Source: Bacillota bacterium
Lineage (GTDB): Bacteria > Bacillota_G > Limnochordia > DTU010
Reading direction: 5' to 3'
NCBI GenBank assembly: GCA_012799255.1
Contig: JAAZLQ010000344.1
Coordinates: forward strand, 1-41,270
DNA: 41,270 nt
Positions within the stretch are counted from its first letter, which is position 1, and the number at the start of each line of letters is the position of its first letter. The notes beneath the pieces were generated by a model that saw nothing but the letters and a program-made list of their open reading frames with translations, had not been told where the DNA came from and made no database searches. Made by a program: the position numbers and the translations under genes. Positions 33,487 through 41,191 of this stretch are shown here, piece by piece.

Positions 33487-34662
33487 CTATTTAATTACGG
33501 GAGTCACAAAAATCAAAAGTTCCTTTTCTGACGCCCTGGTGGTGTCGCTTCTAAATAACCAACGAATGATAGGTATATCACCTAAAATGGGCACCTTGTT
33601 GCTTTGTTCTCCCGTTTCTTGCACTGTCATGCCGGCTAAAACCGCCGTTTGCCCGTCTTGGAGTCTTACTGTTGTAGAAACGGAAGATTGCTTCACTACT
33701 AGGTTACTCTTGGACTCACTCACAAAGTGACTCATCTCAGGTGCAATGGAAAGAAGGATCTCATCACCCATAATCTGAGGAGTGACCTTCAAGTCCATGC
33801 CTACCTCAATACGTTCAACCCGGGTTGTGCGATCGTTGTCAGCAAGGAGAAAAATCTGGCGATCACCCACAAACAAGTGGGCAGCTTGCCCATCACTCAC
33901 CAGCACTTTTGGGTCTGCGTGTATTTTGGCATCCTGCGTTTCTTCTAGTGCTTTGAGGTTCATGAGTAGATAGCCGAAGAGATTAGTCTCAAGTGAAAAA
34001 AGGCTATTTTGTAAACCAAATCCCGCCTGCCAGTTTTCGTTAAATCGTTCCCCAGCGCCAGCAGAGAATTGCAGTAGGTTAACCCCAAGCTCTTTAAGGG
34101 CTTTGCTGGAAATCTCAGTCACGATCACCTGGATTTCCACTTGCTTTTGGGCAATATCAACCGTATCAATGAACTGCAAAATGCGGTCAAGCTCATTGGG
34201 CGGAGCGGTAATAGTGAGCAGTTTGCCATCTCGCTCACCTTTAACATAGTCGGCCAAGAAAGACGGCATCGTCGAAAGTACCTGCCCTGCGGTCACATGC
34301 TTGAGATTGATAACCTTAGTCTCCACTAGCTCCCCAAAGGTAGTACTGCGAGGATCAGGCAAGCCTACGAAATAGAAGTCATCAATCTTACGGAAAGAGA
34401 ATCCGCCGCCAATTAGGATGATTCTTAGCGCCTGCTCTAAGGGTACATCCTGCAAATCGGCTGTTACTAACCCGCTGACGGTAGAGTCTGGTATAATGTT
34501 TATCCCAGTTTGCATGGTAATTTCACTGAGTGCGTCTTTGATACTGGTATCAAACAAGAAAAGGTTTACTAGTGGTTGCTCCTGTAATTCAGTGGCTCCA
34601 GCACCCAGACTACAAACCAGGATCGTAGCCAAGACAACGAATGCATAAACTCGCTTTTTCAT
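33487..34662 (-). CDS. Short secretin (GspD/PilQ superfamily)
   Basis: The 391-residue protein has a signal peptide (about 1-23), an STN-type N-terminal domain (about 30-100, 'FDTSIKDALSEITMQTGINIIPDSTVSGLVTADLQDVPLEQAL'), a NolW/N1-like domain (about 112-170, 'VINLKHVTAGQVLSTMPSFL...LLTITAPPNELDRILQFIDTVD') and a secretin barrel domain (about 172-391). The barrel contains 'VTPQIMGDEILLSIAPEMS', 'VSTTVRLQDGQTAVLAGM' and the secretin motif 'VPILGDIPIIRWLF' (357-370; the usual G before the last three residues is R). Secretins form large outer-membrane gates, so this is strong evidence for an outer membrane. It is much shorter than type II GspD, and no other type II, type IV pilus or filamentous-phage genes are nearby. 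GGAGGGG precedes the ATG. Confidence 0.9.
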   Translation of the reverse strand: MKKRVYAFVVLATILVCSLGAGATELQEQPLVNLFLFDTSIKDALSEITMQTGINIIPDSTVSGLVTADLQDVPLEQALRIILIGGGFSFRKIDDFYFVGLPDPRSTTFGELVETKVINLKHVTAGQVLSTMPSFLADYVKGERDGKLLTITAPPNELDRILQFIDTVDIAQKQVEIQVIVTEISSKALKELGVNLLQFSAGAGERFNENWQAGFGLQNSLFSLETNLFGYLLMNLKALEETQDAKIHADPKVLVSDGQAAHLFVGDRQIFLLADNDRTTRVERIEVGMDLKVTPQIMGDEILLSIAPEMSHFVSESKSNLVVKQSSVSTTVRLQDGQTAVLAGMTVQETGEQSNKVPILGDIPIIRWLFRSDTTRASEKELLIFVTPVIK

Positions 34663-34696
34663 TTCTTCCCCTCCATTTGGAAAAACTCAGTTTCTA

Positions 34697-35230
34697 CTAC
34701 AGTGGTGACCCTTCTTCTGGAATCACGGTAAGTAAGATTGCACCCCTATAAACCTGTGCGGGATCAACCCAATAGGCTGTGAACTGAAAATCAAACTCTA
34801 CCTCGAGCGTCCCAGGTGGACCGCCTCTAACCGGTACACGTTCGATGGTAAGGGCTTCCCAGTCCTTGGCATCCCGTTCCTCTGTCAGGCGCCATTTGAG
34901 TTGAGAAATGTGGATCAGCCCGCCATCTACACCACTCAAGTACTCATCTAACGAAGAGATAGATAGACTATATGGAACGTTGCCAGAAATCGTAGCAACT
35001 ACACCGCGTTCTTTGGTGGCTATTACCCCCACCTTGGTAAGTTCAGCCGTTCCCAGAATGTAATCAAAATCACTTTCCTCAAAAACCAACTCAGTGGCAT
35101 CAAGCTCCAAGACGATCATTTGCGGAATCCTAGCTATGACTGGAATATCAGCACTGCCATAGGCCATGACTTGGCCTGCAATACCGAGAGATAAGAGCAA
35201 AGCCAAGAAGCCAATCATAAACCCTTTCAC
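34697..35230 (-). CDS. Secreted pilin-like/structural subunit D, function unknown
   Basis: The start is set at the GTG at 35228-35230 (product MKGFMIGFLALLLSLGIAGQVMA|YG) because AGGAGGGG lies five to eight bases ahead; this gives 177 residues. The mature protein has 'ADIPVIARIPQMIVLELD', the central 'ATISGNVPYSLSISSLDEYL' strand pair, 'HISQLKWRL' and the C-terminal 'VYRGAILLTVIPE'. These match the layout of the other cluster subunits and the second module of the 31277 product. It is the first gene of the run through secretin, barrel, two-domain and Ig-domain genes, with gaps of 34 bases or fewer between genes. No named domain is recognised; similarity to fimbrial or DUF4402-like beta-sandwiches is by pattern only. 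Confidence 0.74.
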   Translation of the reverse strand: MKGFMIGFLALLLSLGIAGQVMAYGSADIPVIARIPQMIVLELDATELVFEESDFDYILGTAELTKVGVIATKERGVVATISGNVPYSLSISSLDEYLSGVDGGLIHISQLKWRLTEERDAKDWEALTIERVPVRGGPPGTLEVEFDFQFTAYWVDPAQVYRGAILLTVIPEEGSPL

Positions 35231-35306
35231 AGACACCCCTCCTCGCTCAGTAGTATTTCCCAAATCTTGCCTTCCATTCAAAAATTAACAAGTGAACAAA
35301 AAATAA

Positions 35307-35334
35307 GTCATCCGGTGAAAAATCACCGAATGAC
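35307..35334 (-). terminator. Terminator of the 35389 gene
   Basis: Arms GTCATCCGGTGA and TCACCGAATGAC (one mismatch) with an AAAA loop; the minus-strand transcript runs into TTATTTTTTG. It separates the 35389 gene from the subunit D/secretin operon, which therefore needs its own promoter between about 35231 and 35306. Confidence 0.85.
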
Positions 35335-35388
35335 TCATTATATTGTTCGACGTTTACTTTATGTGCCACATTTTTTCTACACCTTTGT

Positions 35389-36006
35389 TTAGTCTCGGAC
35401 CAACTCCGAATCAAAAATCCAGGTGGCGGAACCATCTGCCCACTTCATGGCCCAGAGTAGGCGAATCTTACCAGTTGCAGAAGGAGCCACAGCCCAGTCC
35501 GTATCAGTCACGCCATCTAGTAACACAATGGCCTGCAATACTTCACCATTGATTTCCCTGGGGTAAGAAAGTCGCCATTTCCCTTCAATTACAGTATCTC
35601 CACCCCAAGCACCATGGTTCATACCGTACCTTCCATCTTCTCCAATTACAATTCTCCCTTGAGCCGCTCCTTGCACATAATTGCTTTTTACATATTCACC
35701 ATCCGAGTTGTACACACCGACTGGTGTACCGGGGGTCCAAATATACCATATTCCATAAAGCTTCTCAAAATCTAATAGAAGTTCATCAATCTCTGGTGAG
35801 GCGGATTCCTCCCCAGGAAGAAGAATGACTTCTTCCGCTTCAGGCTGAGTCTGAGTAAGCTCTTGTTCAGGTTCTTCTTGAGAAGGACCTTCCTCAGTCC
35901 AAGGTTTGGTAAAGACCGGCGTTGACCAGGCTTCTACCACAGGTGTTAACGAGGCAATTACTGTGAATAGAACCAGCAGGATAACCCACAACGTGACCCG
36001 TAACAT
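35389..36006 (-). CDS. Secreted protein with Pro/Glu-rich linker and C-terminal lipocalin-like domain, function unknown
   Basis: The 205-residue protein has a signal peptide or signal anchor (MLRVTLWVILLVLFTVIASL..., cleavage near VEA|WS). An acidic, proline- and glutamine-rich linker (about 38-75) comes next. The compact C-terminal domain of about 130 residues is aromatic-rich: 'LYGIWYIWTPGTPVGVYNSDGEYV', 'IVIGEDGRYGMNHGAWGGDTVIEGKWRLSY', 'IRLLWAMKWADGSATWIFDSELVRD'. The 'G-x-W ... dG-x-Y ... G-x-W' succession is common in small lipocalin-like or stress-related beta-barrels, but I do not recognise a family. AAGGTGG precedes the ATG. It is a single-gene unit between two terminators. Confidence 0.7.
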   Translation of the reverse strand: MLRVTLWVILLVLFTVIASLTPVVEAWSTPVFTKPWTEEGPSQEEPEQELTQTQPEAEEVILLPGEESASPEIDELLLDFEKLYGIWYIWTPGTPVGVYNSDGEYVKSNYVQGAAQGRIVIGEDGRYGMNHGAWGGDTVIEGKWRLSYPREINGEVLQAIVLLDGVTDTDWAVAPSATGKIRLLWAMKWADGSATWIFDSELVRD

Positions 36007-36115
36007 TGCGATTCCACCTTTCGTGGCGCTGAATTTGGAGATAGTAATTCACCATATTACTAATATTTCCCTGCCACTGCAAGATTAGTGAACAAAAGAA
36101 CTATAGAGAGAAAAA

Positions 36116-36135
36116 CGACTGGCAGTTGCCAGTCG
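36116..36135 (-). terminator. Terminator of the 36155 gene
   Basis: CGACTGGCA / TGCCAGTCG form a 9 bp stem with only GT between the arms as written; five U follow on the minus strand (A run 36111-36115). It separates the 36155 and 35389 genes. Confidence 0.85.
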
Positions 36136-36154
36136 CCTCGTTGCTCATCTAACA

Positions 36155-36802
36155 TTACTTCCGAGAGTACTCTACAAGTTCCATGCTATAAACTACTTGA
36201 TCCTCTTCGTAGATCCTTACTAAGAGAGGCCAGCCAACATCGGGGGCAAATACCCATTCAGAGGTGAGAATATCTACACGACCACCAGATTCATCTGTAT
36301 CCCGGCGATGCTTTGTGGCAAAGTAGCCGTCGACCCCTGCCACTGTCATCTTTTCCACTACCTTGATCCTAGAGCCATCAAAGGTTTGCATACTGTTTCC
36401 AACTTCCAACTCCAAATCAGAGGCAAAGAATCCTAGCATCATGAGTTCACCAAACCAATCGCCAGCGCCAAAGAGCATGGACAGGCCAATTGTACCGCCC
36501 ATGAAACTCAACTTATCGCCCAGCTCATCACTTGGTAGGTTGAAAGTGTAGCCCGTTGTGACCTCATACGTAGAGTCATCAATTCTACGCAGCTCCAAAG
36601 TCTGATACTGACGGTTCTCGATCCAAACCTCTTCTCCCACTTCATAGTCCCACTCTGAGGTTCGCGAAACAACTTCGTACTTGAATCTCTCCTCTTGTGC
36701 ATTGAAGGTGTTCCATGCCCAATACTCCTGTGCAAAAACGACCATACTGCTGGAAAGCAATACTACCACAACCAAAGCCATTAATAGCGATTTGCGGATC
36801 AT
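36155..36802 (-). CDS. Secreted protein, function unknown
   Basis: The ATG at 36800-36802 has AGGAGG eight bases ahead and gives 215 residues; longer in-frame extensions cross the promoter and have no SD. A signal peptide (MIRKSLLMALVVVVLLSSSMVVFA|QE) is followed by a beta-rich soluble domain: 'RFKYEVVSRTSEWDYEVGEEVWIENRQYQTLELRRIDDSTYEVTTGYTF', 'TFDGSRIKVVEKMTVAGVDGYFATKHRR', 'SEWVFAPDVGWPLLVRIYEEDQVVYSMELVEYSR'. The pattern (a measured quantity compared to 'ewvfaPdvGwPl...') recalls uncharacterised LolA/LppX-fold or DUF-type secreted proteins, but this is only a resemblance. It is monocistronic with its own promoter at 36839-36868. Confidence 0.7.
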   Translation of the reverse strand: MIRKSLLMALVVVVLLSSSMVVFAQEYWAWNTFNAQEERFKYEVVSRTSEWDYEVGEEVWIENRQYQTLELRRIDDSTYEVTTGYTFNLPSDELGDKLSFMGGTIGLSMLFGAGDWFGELMMLGFFASDLELEVGNSMQTFDGSRIKVVEKMTVAGVDGYFATKHRRDTDESGGRVDILTSEWVFAPDVGWPLLVRIYEEDQVVYSMELVEYSRK

Positions 36803-36838
36803 GTACTCCGCCTCCTTAATATTAGTGGTATAAGGTAT

Positions 36839-36868
36839 ATTATACATATTCTGGGAATTACCTGTCCG
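36839..36868 (-). promoter_or_regulatory. Promoter of the 36155 gene
   Basis: On the minus strand CGGACA (36863-36868, 4/6) and a perfect TATAAT (36839-36844) are 18 bases apart, 37 bases upstream of the ATG at 36802. Confidence 0.6.
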
Positions 36869-36927
36869 TAACTGGGGTGGCATTATGTAAAATTTACCAA
36901 TATATAAACGACCAGCAGACCCAAAGC

Positions 36928-36956
36928 TTGGCACGGCTTTTGACGTACTTTATAGG
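36928..36956 (+). promoter_or_regulatory. Promoter of the DUF4382-like lipoprotein gene
   Basis: TTGGCA (36928-36933, 5/6) and TATAGG (36951-36956, 4/6) with a 17-base spacer lie 21 bases before the ATG at 36978, divergent from the promoter at 36839-36868. Confidence 0.5.
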
Positions 36957-36977
36957 CATACATGAAAGGGGATACAT

Positions 36978-37835
36978 ATGAAAATCAAGCTCTTTGCACT
37001 TGCACTTACCGTAGTGCTTTTCACCGGATGCCTAGGAAGCCCTCCCAGCGGGGGTACCGCTGAAGTAGCACTCTATATGACAGCTAGCGAAAACTCAACT
37101 AGTACCATGGGTTTCGAAACAGTAGCTTTAGATGAGGAAATCACCGAGATTTGGGTGACCATAGAGGCGGTGACTGCAAAGCTTAATAATAAGTGGGTAA
37201 AGTTGTTGGATGTACCTATGAGTGAAGGGAAAATCAACCTTATGAATCTTCAGCTCAAGCAAAAGCTTTTGGGAACTGCCAACATTCCAGCTGGCAAATA
37301 TTCAGAGATCCGCTTTGAGCTAAGTGGCCTCGAGCAAAACAACTATATTGTGTTTGCCAGTGGTCGCACAGCAGCCCTCAAAGTCCCCAGCAACGAGTTG
37401 AAGCCAGAGTTTCAGCTCGTCATCGCCAAGGATACCATGGCTGAGCTGGTTTTTGATATAAACCAAGACTTCTTAGTAGAACTGGGAAGTGATGGGGTAT
37501 ACAATGTTAACCCTCGTAAAGCGTTGAGATTTGTGGGCTCTTTTGATAATCTTTATGGTTCTCTCCAAGGTGAAGTTGTGTTGCCTGATGGGATTGAACA
37601 ACTGCTTTCTATCCAGGTTCATCTCTTCCGACTAGGAAAGCACGATCCCATTTGGACCACTTCGCTGCAAGATAGCAAACTCAAATTCGAGATCAGCTCC
37701 TTGCCAGCCGGAGAATACTGGCTGGAAGCGGAAGTCAGATTTTTAGACTTGGCTTCCCTAGACCTACGCACTGACCAGTTCAGAATTGAAACAGGAAAAT
37801 GCAAGGAAGTGGCCTTGCGGCACTACTTTAATTAA
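36978..37835 (+). CDS. Lipoprotein with DUF4382-like domain
   Basis: The 285-residue protein carries a lipobox signal (MKIKLFALALTVVLFTGC, Cys18), so it is a lipid-anchored protein. Residues about 28-185 follow the DUF4382 pattern: 'AEVALYMTASENS', 'ITEIWVTIEAVTAKLNNKWVKLLDVPMSEGKINLMNLQLKQKLLGTANIPAGKYSEIRFELSG' and 'LKVPSNELKPEFQLVIAKDTMAELVFDINQDFLVELGSDGVYNVNPRKALRF'. A second beta-sandwich-like part ('GSLQGEVVLPDG...ISSLPAGEYWLEAEV') covers about 190-285 and resembles a carboxypeptidase-regulatory-like fold. The function of DUF4382 proteins is unknown. AAAGGGG precedes the ATG. It is monocistronic, and it is the only clear lipoprotein in the window. Confidence 0.82.
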   Translation: MKIKLFALALTVVLFTGCLGSPPSGGTAEVALYMTASENSTSTMGFETVALDEEITEIWVTIEAVTAKLNNKWVKLLDVPMSEGKINLMNLQLKQKLLGTANIPAGKYSEIRFELSGLEQNNYIVFASGRTAALKVPSNELKPEFQLVIAKDTMAELVFDINQDFLVELGSDGVYNVNPRKALRFVGSFDNLYGSLQGEVVLPDGIEQLLSIQVHLFRLGKHDPIWTTSLQDSKLKFEISSLPAGEYWLEAEVRFLDLASLDLRTDQFRIETGKCKEVALRHYFN

Positions 37836-37842
37836 AAAGACT

Positions 37843-37871
37843 AATCGCACCAAGGTAATCCTGGTGCGATT
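37843..37871. terminator. Terminator between the DUF4382-like gene and the hydrolase gene
   Basis: AATCGCACCA / TGGTGCGATT form a 10 bp stem (with extra GG/CC pairs inside); TTCTTT follows on the plus strand and an A-rich stretch on the left gives U residues for the leftward hydrolase transcript. Confidence 0.88.
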
Positions 37872-37882
37872 TTCTTTGCTCT

Positions 37883-38827
37883 TTATCTAATGAAACGACC
37901 CACGAACTCCGCTACCTTTTTTTCATATGTTTCCCGATCCGTACCATAGGCAGTGCCATGACCTGCCCCTTCAACGATGTAAAGATCCTTTTCAGCCGGG
38001 CAAGCGTTATAAAGCTGCCAAACCATGTCGGTGGGCACAAAGCGATCCTCAACTCCATGAATAAAGAGCATGGGCAGTTTGCTCTTGGCCACCTGTTTTA
38101 ATGCAGATGCTTCATAAAAACTATAACCCGCCCTCAATTTTGTAACTAAACTGGTTACTGGCATCATGGGGAAAGGAGGCAACCAATACATTCTTTTTAG
38201 TTGGTAAGCTAGCTGATCATAGGCAGAAGTATATCCGCAGTCTTCCACAATAACTTTAACCTGTTCAGTAAGTTCTTCACCACTCACCATCATAACCGTA
38301 GCTCCCCCCATAGAGATCCCATGGAGTACAATTTGAGCCTCAGGGCCCACCCGGTCCACTACTTGATCGATCCAGAGCAAGTAATCTTTACGTTCAGGCC
38401 AACCAAAACCAATATAATTGCCCCCACTCTCACCATGCCCCCTGGCATCAGGCATCAGTACATTGTACCCCATCTCGTGGTAGAAGCGGGCAAAACTTCC
38501 CATCTGCTTACCGTGGGATGTATAACCATGGGCCAAAATTGCGGTCTTACCTGTAGTCTCGGGGGCTGGCAAGTAATAACCTACTAAGCGAAGCCCGTCT
38601 GCAGAGGTGATCTGCCAGGTCTCCAAACTTTGTCTCTGAAGCCACTCGGATCCGCCCATACTGCCAGTTGAAGATGGGGTTGTGGCTTGCTTCAAATCTT
38701 CATTGTCACGCAAAAAATCCTTGGTACTACGCTTCACAGCCACATTATAAAAATAGAAACTCGCAAGAATAATGGCAACGCACACAAACACCATGAAAAC
38801 AACTAAAAGAAGAACCATTTTCCGCAC
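37883..38827 (-). CDS. Membrane-anchored alpha/beta hydrolase
   Basis: The 314-residue protein has one N-terminal membrane segment (about 4-26) that anchors an outward-facing alpha/beta-hydrolase domain. The nucleophile is S172 in 'HGISMGGA', the acid D261 in 'HGVEDRFVP' and the histidine H290 in 'VEGAGHGTAYG'; the oxyanion-hole region is 'LAHGYTSHG'. The 'PDARGHGESGG' loop and overall layout match the YqkD/'BAAT-like' group of Bacillota hydrolases. Substrate is unknown, likely an ester or acyl compound. The start is the GTG at 38827 with AAAGGATG upstream; an ATG three codons later is possible. It is monocistronic, and its 5' region is shared with the divergent chemoreceptor gene. Confidence 0.88.
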   Translation of the reverse strand: MRKMVLLLVVFMVFVCVAIILASFYFYNVAVKRSTKDFLRDNEDLKQATTPSSTGSMGGSEWLQRQSLETWQITSADGLRLVGYYLPAPETTGKTAILAHGYTSHGKQMGSFARFYHEMGYNVLMPDARGHGESGGNYIGFGWPERKDYLLWIDQVVDRVGPEAQIVLHGISMGGATVMMVSGEELTEQVKVIVEDCGYTSAYDQLAYQLKRMYWLPPFPMMPVTSLVTKLRAGYSFYEASALKQVAKSKLPMLFIHGVEDRFVPTDMVWQLYNACPAEKDLYIVEGAGHGTAYGTDRETYEKKVAEFVGRFIR

Positions 38828-39042
38828 CAGATCATCCTTTCAAGAACTTACCAACTTGTAGGTTCTAGCATATTCCATAAGTTCCTTCTGGAAAACAACC
38901 AGGAGTTTGTGGTAAGGATTCTTGGTTAACTTGGATTGATAAAATCAACCTGCACTATACTATCTTTGTTTTTTAACAGAAAAAAGGAATCGGGAAATTT
39001 TTAGCGTACTTGTATTAAGTACCACAATACCAAGGGAGGATT

Positions 39043-41040
39043 ATGTCCGTGCGTCTGAATCTGAGTTGGAAAGTTAGCCTAATCGTATCACTCACTATCA
39101 TTGTCGCCATGGTTGTAGTCGGCTTAGTCATGTACCAGTCCGTTGGAGATGTAGTGCGCGAACAGATCAATGAGAAAATTGCCCTGATGAGTAGCTATCA
39201 ATGGGAAACAATTCAAGATGTGTTCTCCAATGCTGAAAGAGAACTCAAACGAATTGCCCAGGATTCTAATGTACTCAGCCTTGCTGATCTAGCTAACAGT
39301 ATGAGCGAAGAGGAAATGAACGAGTTTCTCGGTAGGCAGATCCTGCAATCAACTGGAAATCGCTTGAACCGAGAAGTAAGCAATTGGAACCTACTATATT
39401 CCCTTTCCATTAGTACTAATAGAGGAGTAGTTATTGGCGATTCCCGTTATCGCGAAGCAACCGTCGCCGACATGATGGCAGGAATCGACGCGGATGCTGG
39501 CGCGGATTTCGTGCGCATTCGACTAGACGAAAAACAATACCGAGACATTCCTTTAGGAAGCACTATAGAATATGACGGGACTAACTTCGTGATCCACAGC
39601 GTACCTATTACCCGTCCTAACAGTGCAGATGTGATCGGCTACCTGATCGCCGCTTTTCATGTTGAGCCCCTCTTTGCTTCACTTTCCACAGAACTGGGAG
39701 AGTACGGAAGTGCAGTGCTTGTAAATAAGGCGGGCGTGACGTTAAGCCATGGAGATCCCACACTTATTGGCGTCCCCATGGAAAACCAGTGGTATCTTGA
39801 TCGGATCTTGTCAGGAACCGAATATGCCGAGGAAATGCGGGAAAAAGAGTACCTCACCATTACTTCCCTAGCCGGTGGAGATCTATTCTTAGTCTCCAAC
39901 ATCTCGGTTGAACACATGAGCGCACCAGTTAAGGCCATTGCCAGTAGCATGATCACCATGTTCTCCATAACATTGGTGGTTATCTTCGTAGCTGTTGCCC
40001 TCTTCGTTTGGTGGCAACTTAAGCCCCTAGGAGTCTTTGTCACCGCCTTTACCGCTATGGAATCTGGTGACCTAAATAGTCGCAGGTTTTTCAGTAAACG
40101 AATGGAGAGGCGAAGAGATGAAATTGGTTCGTTAGTGACCGCCTTTATCTCTATGGAAGGTAACCTCAAGTCGATTGTTGATGCGGTTGGTCGTTCTAGC
40201 CAAGAAACCGCCTCATCTACCCAACAACTATCCGCTTCTACCCAAGAGGCATCCGCCTCAATTCAGGAAGTGGCTGCCAAAGCAAGTAACTTGGCCCATT
40301 CTGCCAGCAGTATCAACAGATCCATGGCTGAGTTCGCGGAAACAGTGGAACAACTAAATAGAAATGCACAACAAATGGACAAGGCGTCCACCCAAGTTAC
40401 TGCCCTTGCCCGGGATGGTCTGCAATTAATGGAGACAACTGAAAGTAGCATGGCTTCCCTTTTAGATTCATCTGAGGATGCCACAGGTAGTGTTATAAAC
40501 CTTAATCGGGCGGCGGAAGAAATTGAGAGCATTGTGGCAGTAATTAATGACATTGCGGAGCAAACCAACTTGCTGTCGCTAAATGCGTCGATTGAAGCAG
40601 CCAGGGCCGGCGAACATGGCCGAGGATTTGCCGTGGTAGCCGATGAAGTACGCAAACTTGCGGATGAGACCCGCAACTCTACCCACAACATAGTCGATAT
40701 CATCAGACGCCTAGCAACTCAAACAACAGAAACAACCACCCAAATCAATCTAGGCGCCACTAATGTGAAGAATACGAAAGAGACATTTACCGAAATCGTG
40801 GCTCTTATCGCTGACTTAGCCACCACTGTAAGGGAAGTTACTAACTCTATAGCCCTCCTCTCTTCTTCCACCGATAGTATTGTGGAAGAGACTAATAAAC
40901 AAGCATTAGACGGCGAAGAAATCCTTGCGGCTACAGAACAGCAGGCTGCCATGACCTCGGAGAATGCCACTTTGATGACAAGACTCGCCGCCATGGCTGC
41001 TGAATTACAAGATCTAGTCGCCAAATTCGACGCCCACTAA
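39043..41040 (+). CDS. Methyl-accepting chemotaxis protein
   Basis: The 665-residue transmembrane receptor has a first membrane segment at about 10-32, an extracytoplasmic ligand domain of the dCache type (about 35-295; '[19 protein letters not shown]', '[24 protein letters not shown]'), and a second membrane segment at about 303-325. A HAMP domain (about 326-380) and a long coiled-coil signalling domain follow. The signalling hairpin '[39 protein letters not shown]' is fully conserved for CheA/CheW contact. It senses a small ligand and steers motility or a related output. No che gene is present here. The ATG at 39043 is only three bases from GGAGG; a GTG at 39049 is better spaced, and the difference is two residues. 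Confidence 0.96.
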   Translation: MSVRLNLSWKVSLIVSLTIIVAMVVVGLVMYQSVGDVVREQINEKIALMSSYQWETIQDVFSNAERELKRIAQDSNVLSLADLANSMSEEEMNEFLGRQILQSTGNRLNREVSNWNLLYSLSISTNRGVVIGDSRYREATVADMMAGIDADAGADFVRIRLDEKQYRDIPLGSTIEYDGTNFVIHSVPITRPNSADVIGYLIAAFHVEPLFASLSTELGEYGSAVLVNKAGVTLSHGDPTLIGVPMENQWYLDRILSGTEYAEEMREKEYLTITSLAGGDLFLVSNISVEHMSAPVKAIASSMITMFSITLVVIFVAVALFVWWQLKPLGVFVTAFTAMESGDLNSRRFFSKRMERRRDEIGSLVTAFISMEGNLKSIVDAVGRSSQETASSTQQLSASTQEASASIQEVAAKASNLAHSASSINRSMAEFAETVEQLNRNAQQMDKASTQVTALARDGLQLMETTESSMASLLDSSEDATGSVINLNRAAEEIESIVAVINDIAEQTNLLSLNASIEAARAGEHGRGFAVVADEVRKLADETRNSTHNIVDIIRRLATQTTETTTQINLGATNVKNTKETFTEIVALIADLATTVREVTNSIALLSSSTDSIVEETNKQALDGEEILAATEQQAAMTSENATLMTRLAAMAAELQDLVAKFDAH

Positions 41041-41067
41041 AACAAAGTCCTGTAGTCTAGATTCACC

Positions 41068-41090
41068 AGACCTCGCAAATCGCGAGGTCT
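41068..41090 (+). terminator. Terminator of the chemoreceptor gene
   Basis: AGACCTCGC / GCGAGGTCT (9 bp) with loop AAATC, followed by TTTTT, 28 bases past the stop. Confidence 0.93.
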
Positions 41091-41102
41091 TTTTTCTGCC
41101 GC

Positions 41103-41131
41103 TTGACAACACCATGTATGATATATATTAT
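41103..41131 (+). promoter_or_regulatory. Near-consensus promoter with AT-rich inverted repeat
   Basis: TTGACA (41103-41108), 17 bases, TATTAT (41126-41131): a perfect -35 and 5/6 -10. An inverted repeat (GATATATATT at about 41120 and AATATATAATC at about 41140-41150) overlaps the -10, so a repressor site is likely for the gene starting at 41192. Confidence 0.7.
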
Positions 41132-41191
41132 GTATATAGAATATATAATCTTTACTATATTGTTTATGGATAATTGCTAAAGGAGGAAATT

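Noticed and set aside
38931..38961. Possible promoter of the chemoreceptor gene (TTGGAT or TTGATA with TATACT)
   Set aside because: Spacers of 19 and 14 bases are both poor, and no flagellar sigma-factor pattern is seen; the 215-base gap 38828-39042 otherwise holds nothing clear.
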